Numbered from the stretch's first letter, positions 1 to 9,531 are shown. The stretch: 57,069 bases of DNA from Endozoicomonas sp. G2_2 (GCF_017744135.1 NZ_JAGHQU010000018.1:1-57069); one strand, 5' to 3'. The notes: generated by a model not told the origin, from the letters alone. Numbers and translations are program-made.

Positions 1-89
1 ACGCGGCTTCAAGCAACTCGCCGATGTCATTGATGGCATCCAATTCATCGACGGAATAGACGAGCGACAACTCAGCAGGAAAGCCGCCT
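1..89 (+). CDS. 3' part of a small ORF entering at the left edge
   Basis: An open frame runs from base 1 and ends in TAG at 87-89; its last residues are GIDERQLSRKAA. If the window is circular it joins in frame to the ATG at 57053, giving a 35-residue product. A ribosome-binding-like GAAGAGG lies upstream of that ATG. The sequence after the stop (CACCAGATTTGACAG, 108-122) resembles an IS terminal sequence, so this is probably a fragment of a transposable element. I cannot name the family with confidence. The alternative is that both ends of the window are contig breaks inside copies of the same IS. Confidence 0.35.
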
Positions 90-100
90 AGCTTCTTTCC

Positions 101-316
101 TCATACACCAGATTTGACAGTAACTCTGCGACTGGCGGTTTCGCCTTCAAAGCCCAATTCTTCATGCATGCGACGTGCGCCGATCACACCATGCTGATCC
201 GCATGAATAGAGCGGATGCGCTTGAGAAGCCGCCTGTTGTCTCTCGCGCGCGCACTGGGCTGGCGAGCTCGCCAGTCGTAGAACCCGCTGGGTGAGACCC
301 TTAAGCAGCGGCACAT
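101..316 (-). pseudogene. IS3 transposase orfB, N-terminal fragment
   Basis: The first ~60 residues match the start of IS3-group Orf[18 protein letters not shown] is the typical opening helix-turn-helix region, followed by [23 protein letters not shown]. The DDE integrase core is absent because the frame runs out into foreign sequence near base 110. In intact IS3 elements OrfA and OrfB are joined by programmed frameshifting. This copy cannot make transposase by itself. Confidence 0.75.
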
Positions 317-363
317 CAGGCGTACGGGATACTGGTTGCGGCCACACTCGATCGCCTGATATT

Positions 364-657
364 TCAGGACGATTCCTTGGCGAAGAATGTGGCCGCGTCG
401 CGTAAAAAATCCCGTTCCTTTTTGAGACGGGCATTCTCGCGCTTGAGCCTGGCAATCTCTTCGTCGCGCGGCGTGCCGGTACCACCAAAGGCCACAGCAC
501 CTGACTGCTCAAGCTCTTTGCGCCATCGACCGAGCATCCCGGCCCCAAGCCCCAATTCGCGGGCCACCTGCGCCAGCGTGACCCCGGGTTGGCGGGTCAA
601 CTCGACCGCCTCGCGCTTGAACTCCGGGCTGTATCTTCTTCGCTTAGACATAAACAC
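364..657 (-). CDS. IS3-family transposase OrfA
   Basis: A 97-residue protein (or 95 from the internal Met). It begins with the [17 protein letters not shown] motif of IS3 OrfA proteins, then an HTH-8 fold ([21 protein letters not shown]) and a C-terminal leucine-zipper-like helix rich in E, R, K and L ([20 protein letters not shown]). OrfA binds the IS ends and dimerises. Length is normal for the family. Its downstream orfB partner is truncated, so the gene is probably non-functional for transposition, although the protein could still bind DNA. Confidence 0.85.
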   Translation of the reverse strand: MFMSKRRRYSPEFKREAVELTRQPGVTLAQVARELGLGAGMLGRWRKELEQSGAVAFGGTGTPRDEEIARLKRENARLKKERDFLRDAATFFAKESS

Positions 658-699
658 TCCTTCGGCGCATTCTGCACCTTCTCTGAAGTGTCCGTGCTA

Positions 700-1697
700 G
701 CGGGTGCTAACCCCTTGCAGGCTTCAACGTTTACGACGTCTATGCCTTCATAGCGACTGCTTTCGTACGCCATGACTAGCAGTTTGCGAAGCAATCTTGG
801 CAGGCCACCGGTTAGGCGCCACAATGCGGCGGCGTCTCCGCATGCGTCGATTTGGAAAACTTCTGGCGCAATGCGCACATAGCCGGCTATGAGCGCTCGC
901 CAATCAGGCGAGTTCGAGTCATCTCTGTCCAGGTGAAGGACGCGACTCAGTAAACGATGCCTATCTTCTTGATTGCGTTGTTTCAACCGATGAATGAGAC
1001 TGTAATTCGCCGCAAAGAGAAGGGGTACGCCTAGCGCTCGCAAACTCAACAACATACGCGTTACGAGCGTATTCGCGTTTGAACCCTGGCTAACGAACTG
1101 GAATTCATCCGCGGCGATTAACGCCAAACCGTTCCGATACGCAACGTGTTGCAACATCTGTTGCATCGCGGCCGCATTCTTACCCACGCTCCGAGGTGCG
1201 CCCGCCTGGAGTGCGACCTGTTCCAACATCGGTTTGACGGATGCAGTTGCGGATAACTGGAGGCGCCATGCGGCTTGCATGGGGAAATCCGCATGATGTT
1301 CATCCACAGGCAGCAGTTCGTCAGTCGGCAACACGCGAACGAGCGCGCGCAGCAACTCGCTTTTGCCGACGCCAGCGAGCCCGGTGATACAAATTGGCTC
1401 GATTGGCGACGGCGGTAGTGACCCGGCATATAGCGTTGTGATGAAGTCTTTCCGGCTCGCGTAGCGGGCGCTGATTCCCGCGGATGCGCAGCGCAAAATT
1501 GACGCGATGTGGCGAGCAGCGTTCTCCGAAACATGGTAGTGATTGTCGAACGCCTCGTTGAGTCGAGCGATTGCGTCAAAAGTCGCAAGCTCATCCAAGT
1601 TCCGAAGAGTTTCCGGTGTCAATGCCGCCCGTGCTCGAATGTGATCGAGGTTCGTACAGTTTGCTAGGCGTGCGATCCACGGGTTTACAGTGCTCAT
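700..1697 (-). pseudogene. tnsC: TnsC/TniB-like AAA+ transposition ATPase, 3' truncated
   Basis: This is the target-complex ATPase of a Tn7-like element. In Tn7 it links TniQ/TnsD-marked target DNA to the TnsAB transposase. Walker A is GLAGVGKS (about residues 106-113) and Walker B is LALIAADE (191-198). A sensor-type Asn lies in LLFAANYSL, followed by the GGLPRLLRKLL helix typical of TniB/TnsC. ATG overlaps the tnsB stop as ATGA (1694-1697), so the two are translationally coupled. The natural sequence ends around residue 330. From there to the stop at 597 the frame reads IS3 sequence, so the C-terminus, which in Tn7 contacts the transposase, is replaced by about 35 foreign residues. Confidence 0.85.
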
Positions 1698-3003
1698 CGT
1701 AGAGGCTCGTGCTTGACGCTACGCCGCACCTTGGCTCGCCCCGGCCGCCTTTGAGTGCGGTCGAACTCTGCGCCTAGCTGTTTTTCAAACTCAATGTCCC
1801 CATGTAGGCGCGCCGCGCGCTTGTTCTCCGCCTGAGCCGCCTTGGCTGCACTGATCCGCCGACCATGGGCTTGCAGCTCGGTTAGCGATAAGCGCAATTG
1901 ATCGGAATCGTCGCAAAACGGCAACTGCGCCTCCACCTGATATAGGCGACCCTCGAGATTGATCCAGGCGTGGCGCAGGCACATCGGTAGGCAATACCCC
2001 TCGATACTGCCAGCGCCCGCTTGGGAGCTCAGCACATCGTCGTCGCCTTCGGCCAGGATGAAACGCAGATGGTTCAGTTTTATCCCGTTGCGGTCGATAC
2101 CGAAGATAACCGGTTGCAGAAACGTACGAACAGCGTGTTCGAAGGTCATGGAGCGGCCCGCTTTGCGGCCACGTTCTTCCAGGTATGTCCAAATGGCCAT
2201 GGGATTGGCGCGCACGTTGGCCGCGGCCATTTCAGGAGTCAGACGGGCTGACGCGTCGCTTCTATGGTTATGTTGAACTGCTCGCCAAAGCTCCTGACGA
2301 GCGAGACCCACCGGCGACAATCGGCTCACTGGATGGGACGGGGCCTCGGCATTCTGGTCGCCGCGTGGATGGGATGACTCGACGATGGATTTACTCTGCC
2401 CAGAATAGGCCGGCGATAGTTCGCGGAACGGCACCTGTTCGGCAAGAGCTGCGCCCGAGCCTGGTCCTCGATCCGTGATGAGCGTTGTCATCAACCCGGG
2501 AGACGGCACCTCGAACACACCAACATCCAGACCAAATAGCTCCAGGTATCGTCGTAGACCGATGGCTGCACAAAAACAGGCTGCCGCGTATGCGGCCGCC
2601 GCCTCTCCCCCCAGGCTGAATCCGATACCGAACTGCGCCCCGGATACGGTATCGATCAGTTTTACTGTCACAACCCTAGGCAGCGGATTGCCAGCCAGAT
2701 CTGACGGGTGACTATTCGACCAGTAGCCGTCAGACTCCACGCGCTCGAGCAGATTGGCCGCATGCTGTGCATAACGGCCACGCGACATCGCCCGGTTGTT
2801 GCGAACCCACTCGGGGCCACGGCGATCGACCTGTATTTGCGAGCGCCCAATTGTTTTTGACAACTGGTACTCATACTGCCGAAATGTCGGAAAGGGCTTT
2901 CCATCAGGCTGATAAATTTCAAAACCGCCATCAGACCGCTTTGCAACCTTGCAACCCCAATCTCGCCGCAGTGCCGTGACATGTATTTTTGACAGGGGCG
3001 CAC

Positions 3004-3954
3004 CTAGGTGTGTAAACCCACCACATTGTTCATGGATAAGCCCAGGCGGCTGATCGGTGGTTTGTGCTTCAGGCTGGCATGGGGTCGGTGCCAGTTGTAG
3101 TCATGCAGCCAGTACGGCAGATAGGCCGCGCGCTCGTCGGCGTTCTGATAGACATGGGCATACGCCCATTCGTGTAGCGCGGTCTGAATCCAGCGTTCGG
3201 CCTTTCCGTTGGTACGCGGCCGGTAGGGCTGCGTGCGCCTGTGCTTGAGTCCGAGTCGGCGGCAGGCCTTGGCAAAACGGCGGGACCGATAACAGGCCCC
3301 GTTGTCGGTCAGCACGGCTTTGAAGCGCACGCCCAGACGGCGGTAGTAACGCAAGGCCGCCATTAGCGCTCGGACCGCGCTGGCCGCGGTTTCGTCCGGC
3401 CAGATCGTGGCGTGCGCGACCCGGCTGTGGTCATCGATGGCCATATGGACATAGTCCCAGCCGGCACCGCGGGACTTGCCGCGTCGATCGCCCGTGACGC
3501 GATGGCCGGGGCGCGTAAAACGATTCACTTTCTTGATATCCAGGTGCAATAGATCGCCCGGCGCGGCGTGTTCGTAGCGCTGCGCAGGCTGTGAGGGTTC
3601 AAGCGCCGATAATCGATTCAAGCCGGCGCGTTGAAGCACGCGCGCAACCGTCGCGCGGGGCACGCCAGTCTGACGTACGATCGCGCGATAAATAAGCCGT
3701 TGTCGGCGCAACCGGATAATACGGGTGCGCTGCGCTTGGCTCAGCCGGTGCGGACACCGTCGCGGTCGACAGCTCCGGTTGGCCAACCCGGCCCAGCCTT
3801 CGCGTCGATAGCGATCCAACCATTTGTAGACGGTGCGTGGACTCACGGCCATGGCCTGGGCGACATCAACGGGTCTGAGTCCTTGTTCGATCACGCGCCG
3901 CACCAGCACCTGTCGACTGTGCGTCGTGAGTCGCGCATTCTTGTGCGTGTTCAT
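3004..3954 (-). CDS. IS481-family transposase
   Basis: A 316-residue protein with an N-terminal helix-turn-helix (PVDVAQAMAVSPRTVYKWL), a second HTH (RQTGVPRATVARVL) and an rve integrase domain. The DDE residues lie in LLHLDIKKVNRF, VLTDNGACYRS and NGKAERWIQTALHEWAY. It catalyses cut and insertion of its own element. The stop codon TAG is created at the right boundary: it falls in the duplicated target CCTAGG, so translation ends just outside the IS. Full length for IS481. Confidence 0.93.
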   Translation of the reverse strand: MNTHKNARLTTHSRQVLVRRVIEQGLRPVDVAQAMAVSPRTVYKWLDRYRREGWAGLANRSCRPRRCPHRLSQAQRTRIIRLRRQRLIYRAIVRQTGVPRATVARVLQRAGLNRLSALEPSQPAQRYEHAAPGDLLHLDIKKVNRFTRPGHRVTGDRRGKSRGAGWDYVHMAIDDHSRVAHATIWPDETAASAVRALMAALRYYRRLGVRFKAVLTDNGACYRSRRFAKACRRLGLKHRRTQPYRPRTNGKAERWIQTALHEWAYAHVYQNADERAAYLPYWLHDYNWHRPHASLKHKPPISRLGLSMNNVVGLHT

Positions 3955-4041
3955 CCGGGTCGCTCCTTAGGTCTGACGGATTTCAGCACCCATCAGCTTC
4001 AAGGCTTGCGGCTCGGATGAACAATCTACTGAGAGGTCACA
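3009..4041 (-). mobile_element. IS481-family insertion sequence, complete
   Basis: The element is 1033 bp with ends TGTG...CACA, flanked by a direct 6-bp duplication CCTAGG (3003-3008 and 4042-4047). The two ends share imperfect inverted sequence, including GATTGTTCATC or ATTGTTCATG about 20-30 bp in. Size, TG/CA ends and one transposase ORF fit IS481. The clean duplication and the restored tnsB frame show a simple insertion into the Tn7-like transposase gene. Confidence 0.88.
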
Positions 4042-4702
4042 CCTAGGCGCCGATAGCGGCGATACGTCTCGACGATGAGCGCCTGATCCTGCTCCGAAAG
4101 CCGGGGCGCGTTCCGAGTCGCCCGCCGCTGCGATGGTCGACCAAATGGCCGATCGCCGGCACCGTGCGCCTTGCGCTCCCAATGCCCGATCCGATGGTAG
4201 GTCGGTGAGAGCGCCACGTCATTAAAACCAAATAGCACGTAGGACACGAACCAAGTGCGAAAGCGCATTCGATTCGCACCAGCCGCTCCTGCATAGCGGT
4301 TCAGCGTTGCTATCGGGTCATCGGTCTCAAGAATCTCCTCCCATCGATCAACGGCGGGGGCGAGTAGTCGAAGCCGACGCTCAACGCATTGGGTATTCGC
4401 AGCGGATCTGCTTGCGCGGTCGACTTGTCGATCAGCAATGTCGTTTAGCCAAGGGGGCAACGCACTCTGAACCGCCGCGTCGTGAATCGCTCTCGAGAGC
4501 AGGCCACGCTCAAACTCATCGCGGTCCATCGCGAGCATATATGGGCGCGCGACGAGACCGTTCGCCGCCCGACCGGGCTTCGTCGGTACGAACCAAACGA
4601 GTAGTACGCGACTGCGTCGAGCTTGGCTGGCGAGAAAATAGTACGTGCGATCATCCGTCAACGGCCCGTACCCGCCGGGAGCGATCAGCTGTTTACCGAT
4701 AT

Positions 4703-5695
4703 TCATACGGTGGACCGACAGAACCAATCGCCATAACGAGCGAGTGCGTCAATTCGCTCTGGACGGAGCGGCCGGTCAAACAGAATGCGGCTGAATAGAT
4801 CAACCCGAATCTCTCGGGCCCAGATCGCTGCTAATAGCGTGTCGCGAAACTGTTCGAAATCGATGCCGTATTGCCAGCTCAATTGTTCTAACAGTGTGTG
4901 CGGCGCGACATCCGATCCCACTATGCTCTGGCAGCGACCGACAATCTGTGCACGTACTGTCGCAGGGAGGGGTGGCCGGCTTTGCGCCGAAAAAATATCG
5001 CAGAGATTGTTCACGAGCTCCGGCGGCAATTCGCTGCCGGCGATCTCATACGTCGGAATTCCGGCGCGGGCGTAATACGTCCGCTCAATGGCGTGGCGGG
5101 CGACCGCGGCCCTGTTTGCCCGCGTAGGGCGTCGCTCCGTGTAGTCGTTTAGCCGACGTGTGAATTCCACACGCGCCGACTTGATATTCCAGTTCACGCA
5201 ATATGCGCTCGCCCCAGGCACCGCGGGATCAATAAACAATAGAAAATCACCCACCAACGGATGTGGCATCCGGCGTCGCACGCCGCCCTCATCCACAAAC
5301 GACAGCCGCGGGTGCATCGCCTGGTAACCGAGTTGCTCCGCGACCGGCCACGTGCCGGGCAAAGGGGGAAGGTCGGCTACGACGCCCTTTGACGGATGAC
5401 CGTGTAGCGGATGAGGCGAGGGCCCTGGGTCCAGAACTCTCTGCTCGTGGATATCGAAAACCTCCGGATTATAGAGCGCCAGTAGGACCACTCCCCGCTC
5501 AGCCAGCGATAAAAGATGAAGGGCCCGGTTTAGCTTGTGCGCGGCGTGGATAATAGTCGGGCGCGACCCGCGCGGCGCTTCTTCTCGGACGGCAAGGATG
5601 GCCGGCTGATAGCGCTCGCCCCAGGCTGGGCGATTCGGTGGTTGTCGACTGTAGTACCGTTCGACGCGACGAATGGCAGGGCTCTTTCGCAACAT
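4703..5695 (-). CDS. tnsA: TnsA-like transposon endonuclease
   Basis: A 330-residue homologue of TnsA, the restriction-endonuclease-like partner of TnsB that cuts the 5' strands so the element moves by cut and paste. The catalytic layout is visible: E67 in LLSLAERGVV, D150 in HPLVGDFLLF and K172 in CVNWNIKS. This matches the E...D...(Q/N)xK pattern of Tn7 TnsA, with Asn in place of the usual Gln. The C-terminal third (DTLLAAIWAREIRVDLFSR) resembles the winged-helix TnsA C-domain that contacts TnsC. It is the first gene of the tnsABC operon, with an ATGA overlap into tnsB. The gene itself is intact, but its partners are broken, so the module cannot move without help in trans. Confidence 0.85.
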   Translation of the reverse strand: MLRKSPAIRRVERYYSRQPPNRPAWGERYQPAILAVREEAPRGSRPTIIHAAHKLNRALHLLSLAERGVVLLALYNPEVFDIHEQRVLDPGPSPHPLHGHPSKGVVADLPPLPGTWPVAEQLGYQAMHPRLSFVDEGGVRRRMPHPLVGDFLLFIDPAVPGASAYCVNWNIKSARVEFTRRLNDYTERRPTRANRAAVARHAIERTYYARAGIPTYEIAGSELPPELVNNLCDIFSAQSRPPLPATVRAQIVGRCQSIVGSDVAPHTLLEQLSWQYGIDFEQFRDTLLAAIWAREIRVDLFSRILFDRPLRPERIDALARYGDWFCRSTV

Positions 5696-5748
5696 ACTGC
5701 GCTCCTAATGGACGACACCCGTTGCCGGGCTGCTACCCGAGGCGCAAA

Positions 5749-5898
5749 GTGAGCGCAATAAGCCGCTTCGAAGCACTTGACATCAGTGCTTCGCTGCCGG
5801 AATATCAGCAACGTTCCGCTCCACTGGAACCGATTCTGGAAGCCTGCAATCGCGTCAACGGTTGCGGGCTTCTGCGTTTTACGCCTCGATATTTCTAG
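5749..5898 (+). CDS. possible 49-residue protein in the tnsA-xre gap
   Basis: GTG at 5749 follows a GAGG ribosome-binding-like sequence. The frame stays open to TAG at 5896-5898, converging with and slightly overlapping the xre gene end. The product begins VSAISRFEALDISASLPEYQ and has no recognisable family. A 14-codon ORF (ATG 5709) ends in a TGA that overlaps this GTG. This may be chance; the palindrome at 5769-5793 lies inside it. Confidence 0.2.
   Translation: MSAISRFEALDISASLPEYQQRSAPLEPILEACNRVNGCGLLRFTPRYF
5769..5793. promoter_or_regulatory. 9-bp inverted repeat upstream of tnsA
   Basis: CGAAGCACT and its exact complement AGTGCTTCG are separated by TGACATC. The dyad lies about 75 bp upstream of the tnsA start, in the only gap between tnsA and the xre-like gene. 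It is a plausible operator for that regulator. It could alternatively be an RNA hairpin in the tnsA leader. Confidence 0.45.
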
Positions 5899-6143
5899 TG
5901 CTCCGGATTCACACCTCCCGGACCGGCTCGTATAACCGGGTCATCATGTGGCGAGCCATTCGAAACCGGCGCCTCTTTCAGGCCCAGCGCCACGGCGACG
6001 CGATACGACTCCCCACGGCGTGCTGCGCTCCGCCCGGATAACACCGCATAGACGGTCTGGCGCGTGAAGCCCCTCGCGTCGGCCCACTCGCCAATAGCGA
6101 CGCCATTGCGCACAAACCACTGCCGCGCCTGCTCTAGGTTCAT
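5895..6143 (-). CDS. small HTH DNA-binding protein next to tnsA
   Basis: An 82-residue protein. Residues 10-50 form an Xre-like helix-turn-helix (VAIGEWADARGFTRQTVYAV), followed by LSGRSAARRGESYRVAVALG, a signature of short phage/plasmid DNA-binding proteins. The C-terminal 25 residues are Gly/Pro-rich and probably disordered. It reads in the same direction as tnsABC and away from tniQ, so it may regulate both. Xre-type regulators are known beside some Tn7-like elements, so this role is inferred from position. Confidence 0.7.
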   Translation of the reverse strand: MNLEQARQWFVRNGVAIGEWADARGFTRQTVYAVLSGRSAARRGESYRVAVALGLKEAPVSNGSPHDDPVIRAGPGGVNPEH

Positions 6144-6346
6144 TCAACTTTAATAACCCATACGACCCTACAAGGCAACAAAATTTCGTATATTTTCGAA
6201 CTGATTTATAAGTTTTTGTAAAAGCTGATATATCTAGTTCTATTCTCGCGCGCGCAGCGTGTGCGCTGTGGCGGCCGTCACAAATCGCGCGATTCACCGG
6301 CCAGCAACCAGTATCCGTCGAAGCCCCGACGCGCTATAACAGGACA
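6144..6346. promoter_or_regulatory. divergent promoter region, xre/tniQ
   Basis: This is a 200-bp gap between divergently transcribed genes. It contains an A+T-rich block (about 6160-6245) such as TTTCGTATATTTTCG, in strong contrast to the GC-rich surroundings. It should hold the promoters for the HTH gene (leftward) and tniQ (rightward). I cannot fix individual -35/-10 pairs, and no terminal inverted repeat of the transposon is obvious here. Confidence 0.4.
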
Positions 6347-8128
6347 ATGGTGCAAATCCCGTTCGATTTCGGCGGTCCAGTCAGCTGGCTACCAGACGAG
6401 ACGTTATACAGTCTCGTGAGCCGTATTCATCGTTTGGCTGGCCACGCGCGCGCAGGGGATACGTGCGAGCTGTTATTCGGCCATCGACAGGCAGGCTCAC
6501 AGCACGATCTACCCTGCAGGATCGACGAACTGTGCCGACGAACACGCGGCAATTTCGGCCCGGCACGACACATCATACGGCGTCGAACCCTGGCCGCGTA
6601 CTACCTGCCCATGCTCGACGCAAGAACAGCAAGCACCACGATCGCGACAATGCGCGGCCCCTGTATGGGTTCGTTAAAATATAAACTCGGGCTGCTGACT
6701 AGCGGCTTTGGGGCAAGCCATCCCCTACGCGCTTGCCCCACCTGCATGGCTGAAGATGTCGCTCATCATGGTGTTGGCTACTGGCATCGAAACCACCAGT
6801 GGCCTGGCGTTTGGTATTGCAGCTCGCATCGATGCGCTTTGCTCGCTGCACACGTAAAACGCGATGCGATCTCTCGTTTCCAGTGGCTGCTACCCACCGC
6901 AATAGCACCAGATGCTTGGCGCGGTACGGCCAAAGACGCCCGGCTTGATGATCCGACGGTGATCGAACACGGCCTGGGAATGGCTATGATGGCGCAATCT
7001 CTCGCGGCGCTGCCCTATAAGACGCCTCTCATAGCGAACCGCTTGGCCAATACGTACAAGGCTGCTCTCGTCGAGCAGGGACTAACCCGCAGTGGGGGAC
7101 GTCTGCGTATCAAACCCTTTGGAGGCGAGCTGTCTCGGTTTGTCGCCCCTCTGCGTCATCTGCCGGACTTGAGCGCACTGCCCGCTACCGCAGACGAGGC
7201 GGTGTCGCAGTTCACTCGACTGATTCGAAGACCCAGTTCGAAAGCTCACCCACTTCGCCATTTGGTCATGGCGATGTGGCTGTTCGGATCCTGGAAGGCG
7301 TTTTATAAAGCGTATACAGCCAATGAACCGACGACTGAAACGCTATCGAACACCGGCCGCGCCGCTCTCCGCACGAAAGCCGATGAAGTCCAGCAATCGG
7401 AAACCGTACGAGCACGTGCCAACGCCTTGGTGGCCTATGTGGCCTCAACCGGCGCTAGCGCCCGTGCCGCGGCGCAAAGATTCAGTGTCGACACACAAAC
7501 CGCGATCCAATGGTTGGCTGCCGGCGAGATCACGATACGCCGTCGCCCGAAGAAACTGTCGCCAGATCTAGAGCGACGCATCATCGTCGCGCTTGAAGCG
7601 GGACAATCGAATCGTGAGATTGCGGATCAGGAAGGCGTATCCATAGCGACCGTCGGACGGATCTTGCGCTGTGACACGGACCGAATTGAGCGATGCCTCC
7701 AAACGCGCCGCCAACGCGCCATCCGCACGCATCGTCATATATGGCGTCGATTGCTTGCAAAAGGCCGTGGATTGAGTCCCCGGGCGGCCCGCCTTGCCGA
7801 GCCGGCTACTTATGCGTGGCTTTACCGCAACGACCGTGCCTGGCTCCTGAGTGAGAACGACAGAACACGTCTACCATCAGCGGGCAACAACCGAAGACTG
7901 GATTGGGATGCGCGTGACCGCGATTTCGCTCACCGCATAGATGAATACGCCCTCGAATCAATACGTCAATCGACAACCCGGGTAACCTTTCGAGCCTTGC
8001 TACAGCATGTCGATGGCCTGGGCGCTAAACGACACAGTCTGCATCGCTTACCCCTTACCGTGAAATCAATCGAGCGTGCGCTAGCGCATCAAGGTCACAA
8101 ACCACAATCTAAGCTGATCGATGATTAA
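6347..8128 (+). CDS. tniQ: TniQ/TnsD-family target-site selection protein
   Basis: A 593-residue protein. The N-terminal TniQ domain opens with LPDETLYSLVSRIHRLAGH. The zinc finger is C130-P-T-C133 ... YWHRNHQWPGVWYCSSH with C158 and H161. The long C-terminal half carries an HTH (QSNREIADQEGVSIATVGRI) and a TnsD-like region (YAWLYRNDRAWLL). It is longer than Tn7 TnsD (508), so I expect sequence-specific target binding rather than a minimal CRISPR-type TniQ of about 400 residues. In Tn7, TnsD binds the attachment site and recruits TnsC. It is divergent from the xre-tnsABC block. The gene looks intact. The target is unknown; no glmS or tRNA target is present in the window. Confidence 0.85.
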   Translation: MVQIPFDFGGPVSWLPDETLYSLVSRIHRLAGHARAGDTCELLFGHRQAGSQHDLPCRIDELCRRTRGNFGPARHIIRRRTLAAYYLPMLDARTASTTIATMRGPCMGSLKYKLGLLTSGFGASHPLRACPTCMAEDVAHHGVGYWHRNHQWPGVWYCSSHRCALLAAHVKRDAISRFQWLLPTAIAPDAWRGTAKDARLDDPTVIEHGLGMAMMAQSLAALPYKTPLIANRLANTYKAALVEQGLTRSGGRLRIKPFGGELSRFVAPLRHLPDLSALPATADEAVSQFTRLIRRPSSKAHPLRHLVMAMWLFGSWKAFYKAYTANEPTTETLSNTGRAALRTKADEVQQSETVRARANALVAYVASTGASARAAAQRFSVDTQTAIQWLAAGEITIRRRPKKLSPDLERRIIVALEAGQSNREIADQEGVSIATVGRILRCDTDRIERCLQTRRQRAIRTHRHIWRRLLAKGRGLSPRAARLAEPATYAWLYRNDRAWLLSENDRTRLPSAGNNRRLDWDARDRDFAHRIDEYALESIRQSTTRVTFRALLQHVDGLGAKRHSLHRLPLTVKSIERALAHQGHKPQSKLIDD

Positions 8129-8313
8129 AGCGCCGGCTGTGACGGCTTTAGAGCCAAGGCCGTTCTCCCATTCGTTCGAATATCAGCGCTTAGTTGCCGG
8201 GTTTGACGCCATTGCCGCAGACGGTTGCGGCCCCTCATCGATGAGGTACGTCGCACTTCCACAAGCGCGCTCACGCCCTTCTCGATCTCTACCGCGGGCT
8301 TTGTGAACCGAGT

Positions 8314-9531
8314 CTAAGCGGTATCAAAATGATCGTCTGGTAGCGTCGGGCGCGCGTCCGACACGATTCTCTGCGCGCACTGAACTAGTGGGAATTTGCT
8401 GCTTTGGCGGATCAGAGACTCAACGCAGTCGTAAGAGATCTGATGGCGCCGGCATGCGTCGTACAGAGACTGTCCATCGTAGAAATCGAGCACGGCGGTC
8501 ATAAGGCTAGCGGTCGCCAGACCTGCCAGATTCGGTGCGCCGCGACGCTGGAGCTGTCCAGCTACGACGACCCGACTTTTTGCCAGAACGAGTGCGGTAT
8601 GACTGTAATTGCCATGACACTCGTAATACGCACGCATGAGCGCATTGGAAGGCACGCTATTATCAGTGCGAGCACTGCTCGCAGGGCTATCTTGGCGAAA
8701 ACACTGCGCCGCTTTATCAACATGATCAAACAAGACGGTCGACAACAGACATAGTCGTGGAAGCCCGCAATCTACGCCTAGTAGCGCGCGTTCCAATGCT
8801 TCGCCGACGTCGCATTTCCGCCCGTCGATCGCTGCTAACAAAGCCTCGATCTCTTGAGCATCACTCCGTTCTTGGACGTACCGAGCAAACGGCACGACAG
8901 CGAATTGCTTGCCCTTATGGCGCCTAGCGATCTCGACCGCGCGGTGTCGGAGCCGCGCCAGCGCGGTCTTGCCATCCACTTTAGCGGGGAGCCTGCAGGC
9001 CAAGGTTCTCAGTAATGCGGCGTACCGCATCGTAATACACGCGCGAGAAACGCTATGGTGCGCGCCGTGATCGATAACCGGCGGACCCGTTAATGGCGAC
9101 GCCCGGGTTACCGAAAGCTGACACTCATGTTCGACGCAAACTTGTACACCCGGTGCTTGATGAGGGGCTCTCCAGTACGCGAATCCAAACTCGGAAAGGT
9201 CCTGCTCGAGGCAGGTAGTACAAAATCGATAAACACCTAGCTTAGAAGCGACCACGTCAGCGCCTAGTGTCAACGTGGACAGATCTTTGTCATTGGAGGC
9301 GCGCCTTAGGAAATTGGCGCAGGTATGATCGACCAATAGCCGAGTAACGGACGTCCCAAACCCATCAGCCACCGCAGTAATCGATGGATCGACCGTTGGA
9401 AACAATCGCCTGAATAGCGGTTGCACAGAAGGCCGCTCAGGAACAGGCAGTCCATTTAAGCGGGCCATACGGCCCAAGGCGCCCGTGAATAGTTCCTCCG
9501 GCAGTAACCGCGGCACGATCAAACTGGTCAT
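8314..9531 (-). CDS. second, divergent TniQ-family protein
   Basis: A 405-residue protein with a TniQ-type N-terminus (LLPEELFTGALGRMARLNGL) and a zinc finger C104-T-T-C107 ... FAYWRAPHQAPGVQVCVEH with C132 and H135. The C-terminal part has helical, HTH-like segments (YSHTALVLAKSRVVVAGQL). It is only distantly similar to the 593-residue TniQ and is shorter, nearer the size of accessory or CRISPR-associated TniQ proteins. It converges with that gene and is translationally coupled to the upstream HTH gene by a 4-base overlap at 9528-9531. It is probably a second target-selection subunit. No CRISPR genes are present. Confidence 0.8.
   Translation of the reverse strand: MTSLIVPRLLPEELFTGALGRMARLNGLPVPERPSVQPLFRRLFPTVDPSITAVADGFGTSVTRLLVDHTCANFLRRASNDKDLSTLTLGADVVASKLGVYRFCTTCLEQDLSEFGFAYWRAPHQAPGVQVCVEHECQLSVTRASPLTGPPVIDHGAHHSVSRACITMRYAALLRTLACRLPAKVDGKTALARLRHRAVEIARRHKGKQFAVVPFARYVQERSDAQEIEALLAAIDGRKCDVGEALERALLGVDCGLPRLCLLSTVLFDHVDKAAQCFRQDSPASSARTDNSVPSNALMRAYYECHGNYSHTALVLAKSRVVVAGQLQRRGAPNLAGLATASLMTAVLDFYDGQSLYDACRRHQISYDCVESLIRQSSKFPLVQCAQRIVSDARPTLPDDHFDTA

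Larger units (their letters stand above)
98..705 (-). mobile_element. IS3-family element, truncated, inserted in tnsC
   Basis: This segment carries an intact IS3-type orfA and only the beginning of orfB. orfB ends abruptly near base 100, where unrelated terminal sequence starts, so the element lost most of its transposase. Its other end lies near 700, where the tnsC reading frame stops matching AAA+ protein and begins to read the element backwards from orfA. I infer that insertion removed the last part of tnsC. The exact terminal repeats cannot be fixed because the far end is missing. Confidence 0.7.
1694..4706 (-). pseudogene. tnsB: TnsB-like DDE transposase, split by an IS481 insertion
   Basis: The N-terminal part reads from ATG 4706 (ATGA overlap with the tnsA stop at 4703) to about 4042. 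The C-terminal part resumes at about 3002 and ends at 1694. Removing the IS (3009-4041) and one 6-bp target copy restores a single frame of about 657 residues, close to Tn7 TnsB (702). The junction would read RRLGAPLSKI. The integrase core shows the DDE pattern: KLIDTVSG, LITDRGPGSG and SIVESSHPRG. N-terminal HTH regions precede it (SEQDQALIVETYRRYRRLG). TnsB cuts and joins the 3' ends of the transposon and binds its terminal repeats. As it stands the gene is disrupted but precisely repairable. Confidence 0.88.

Noticed and set aside
5696-6346. Right end of the Tn7-like transposon
   Set aside because: I found no series of ~20-bp repeats or TGT-type terminus here, and module genes continue on the other side.
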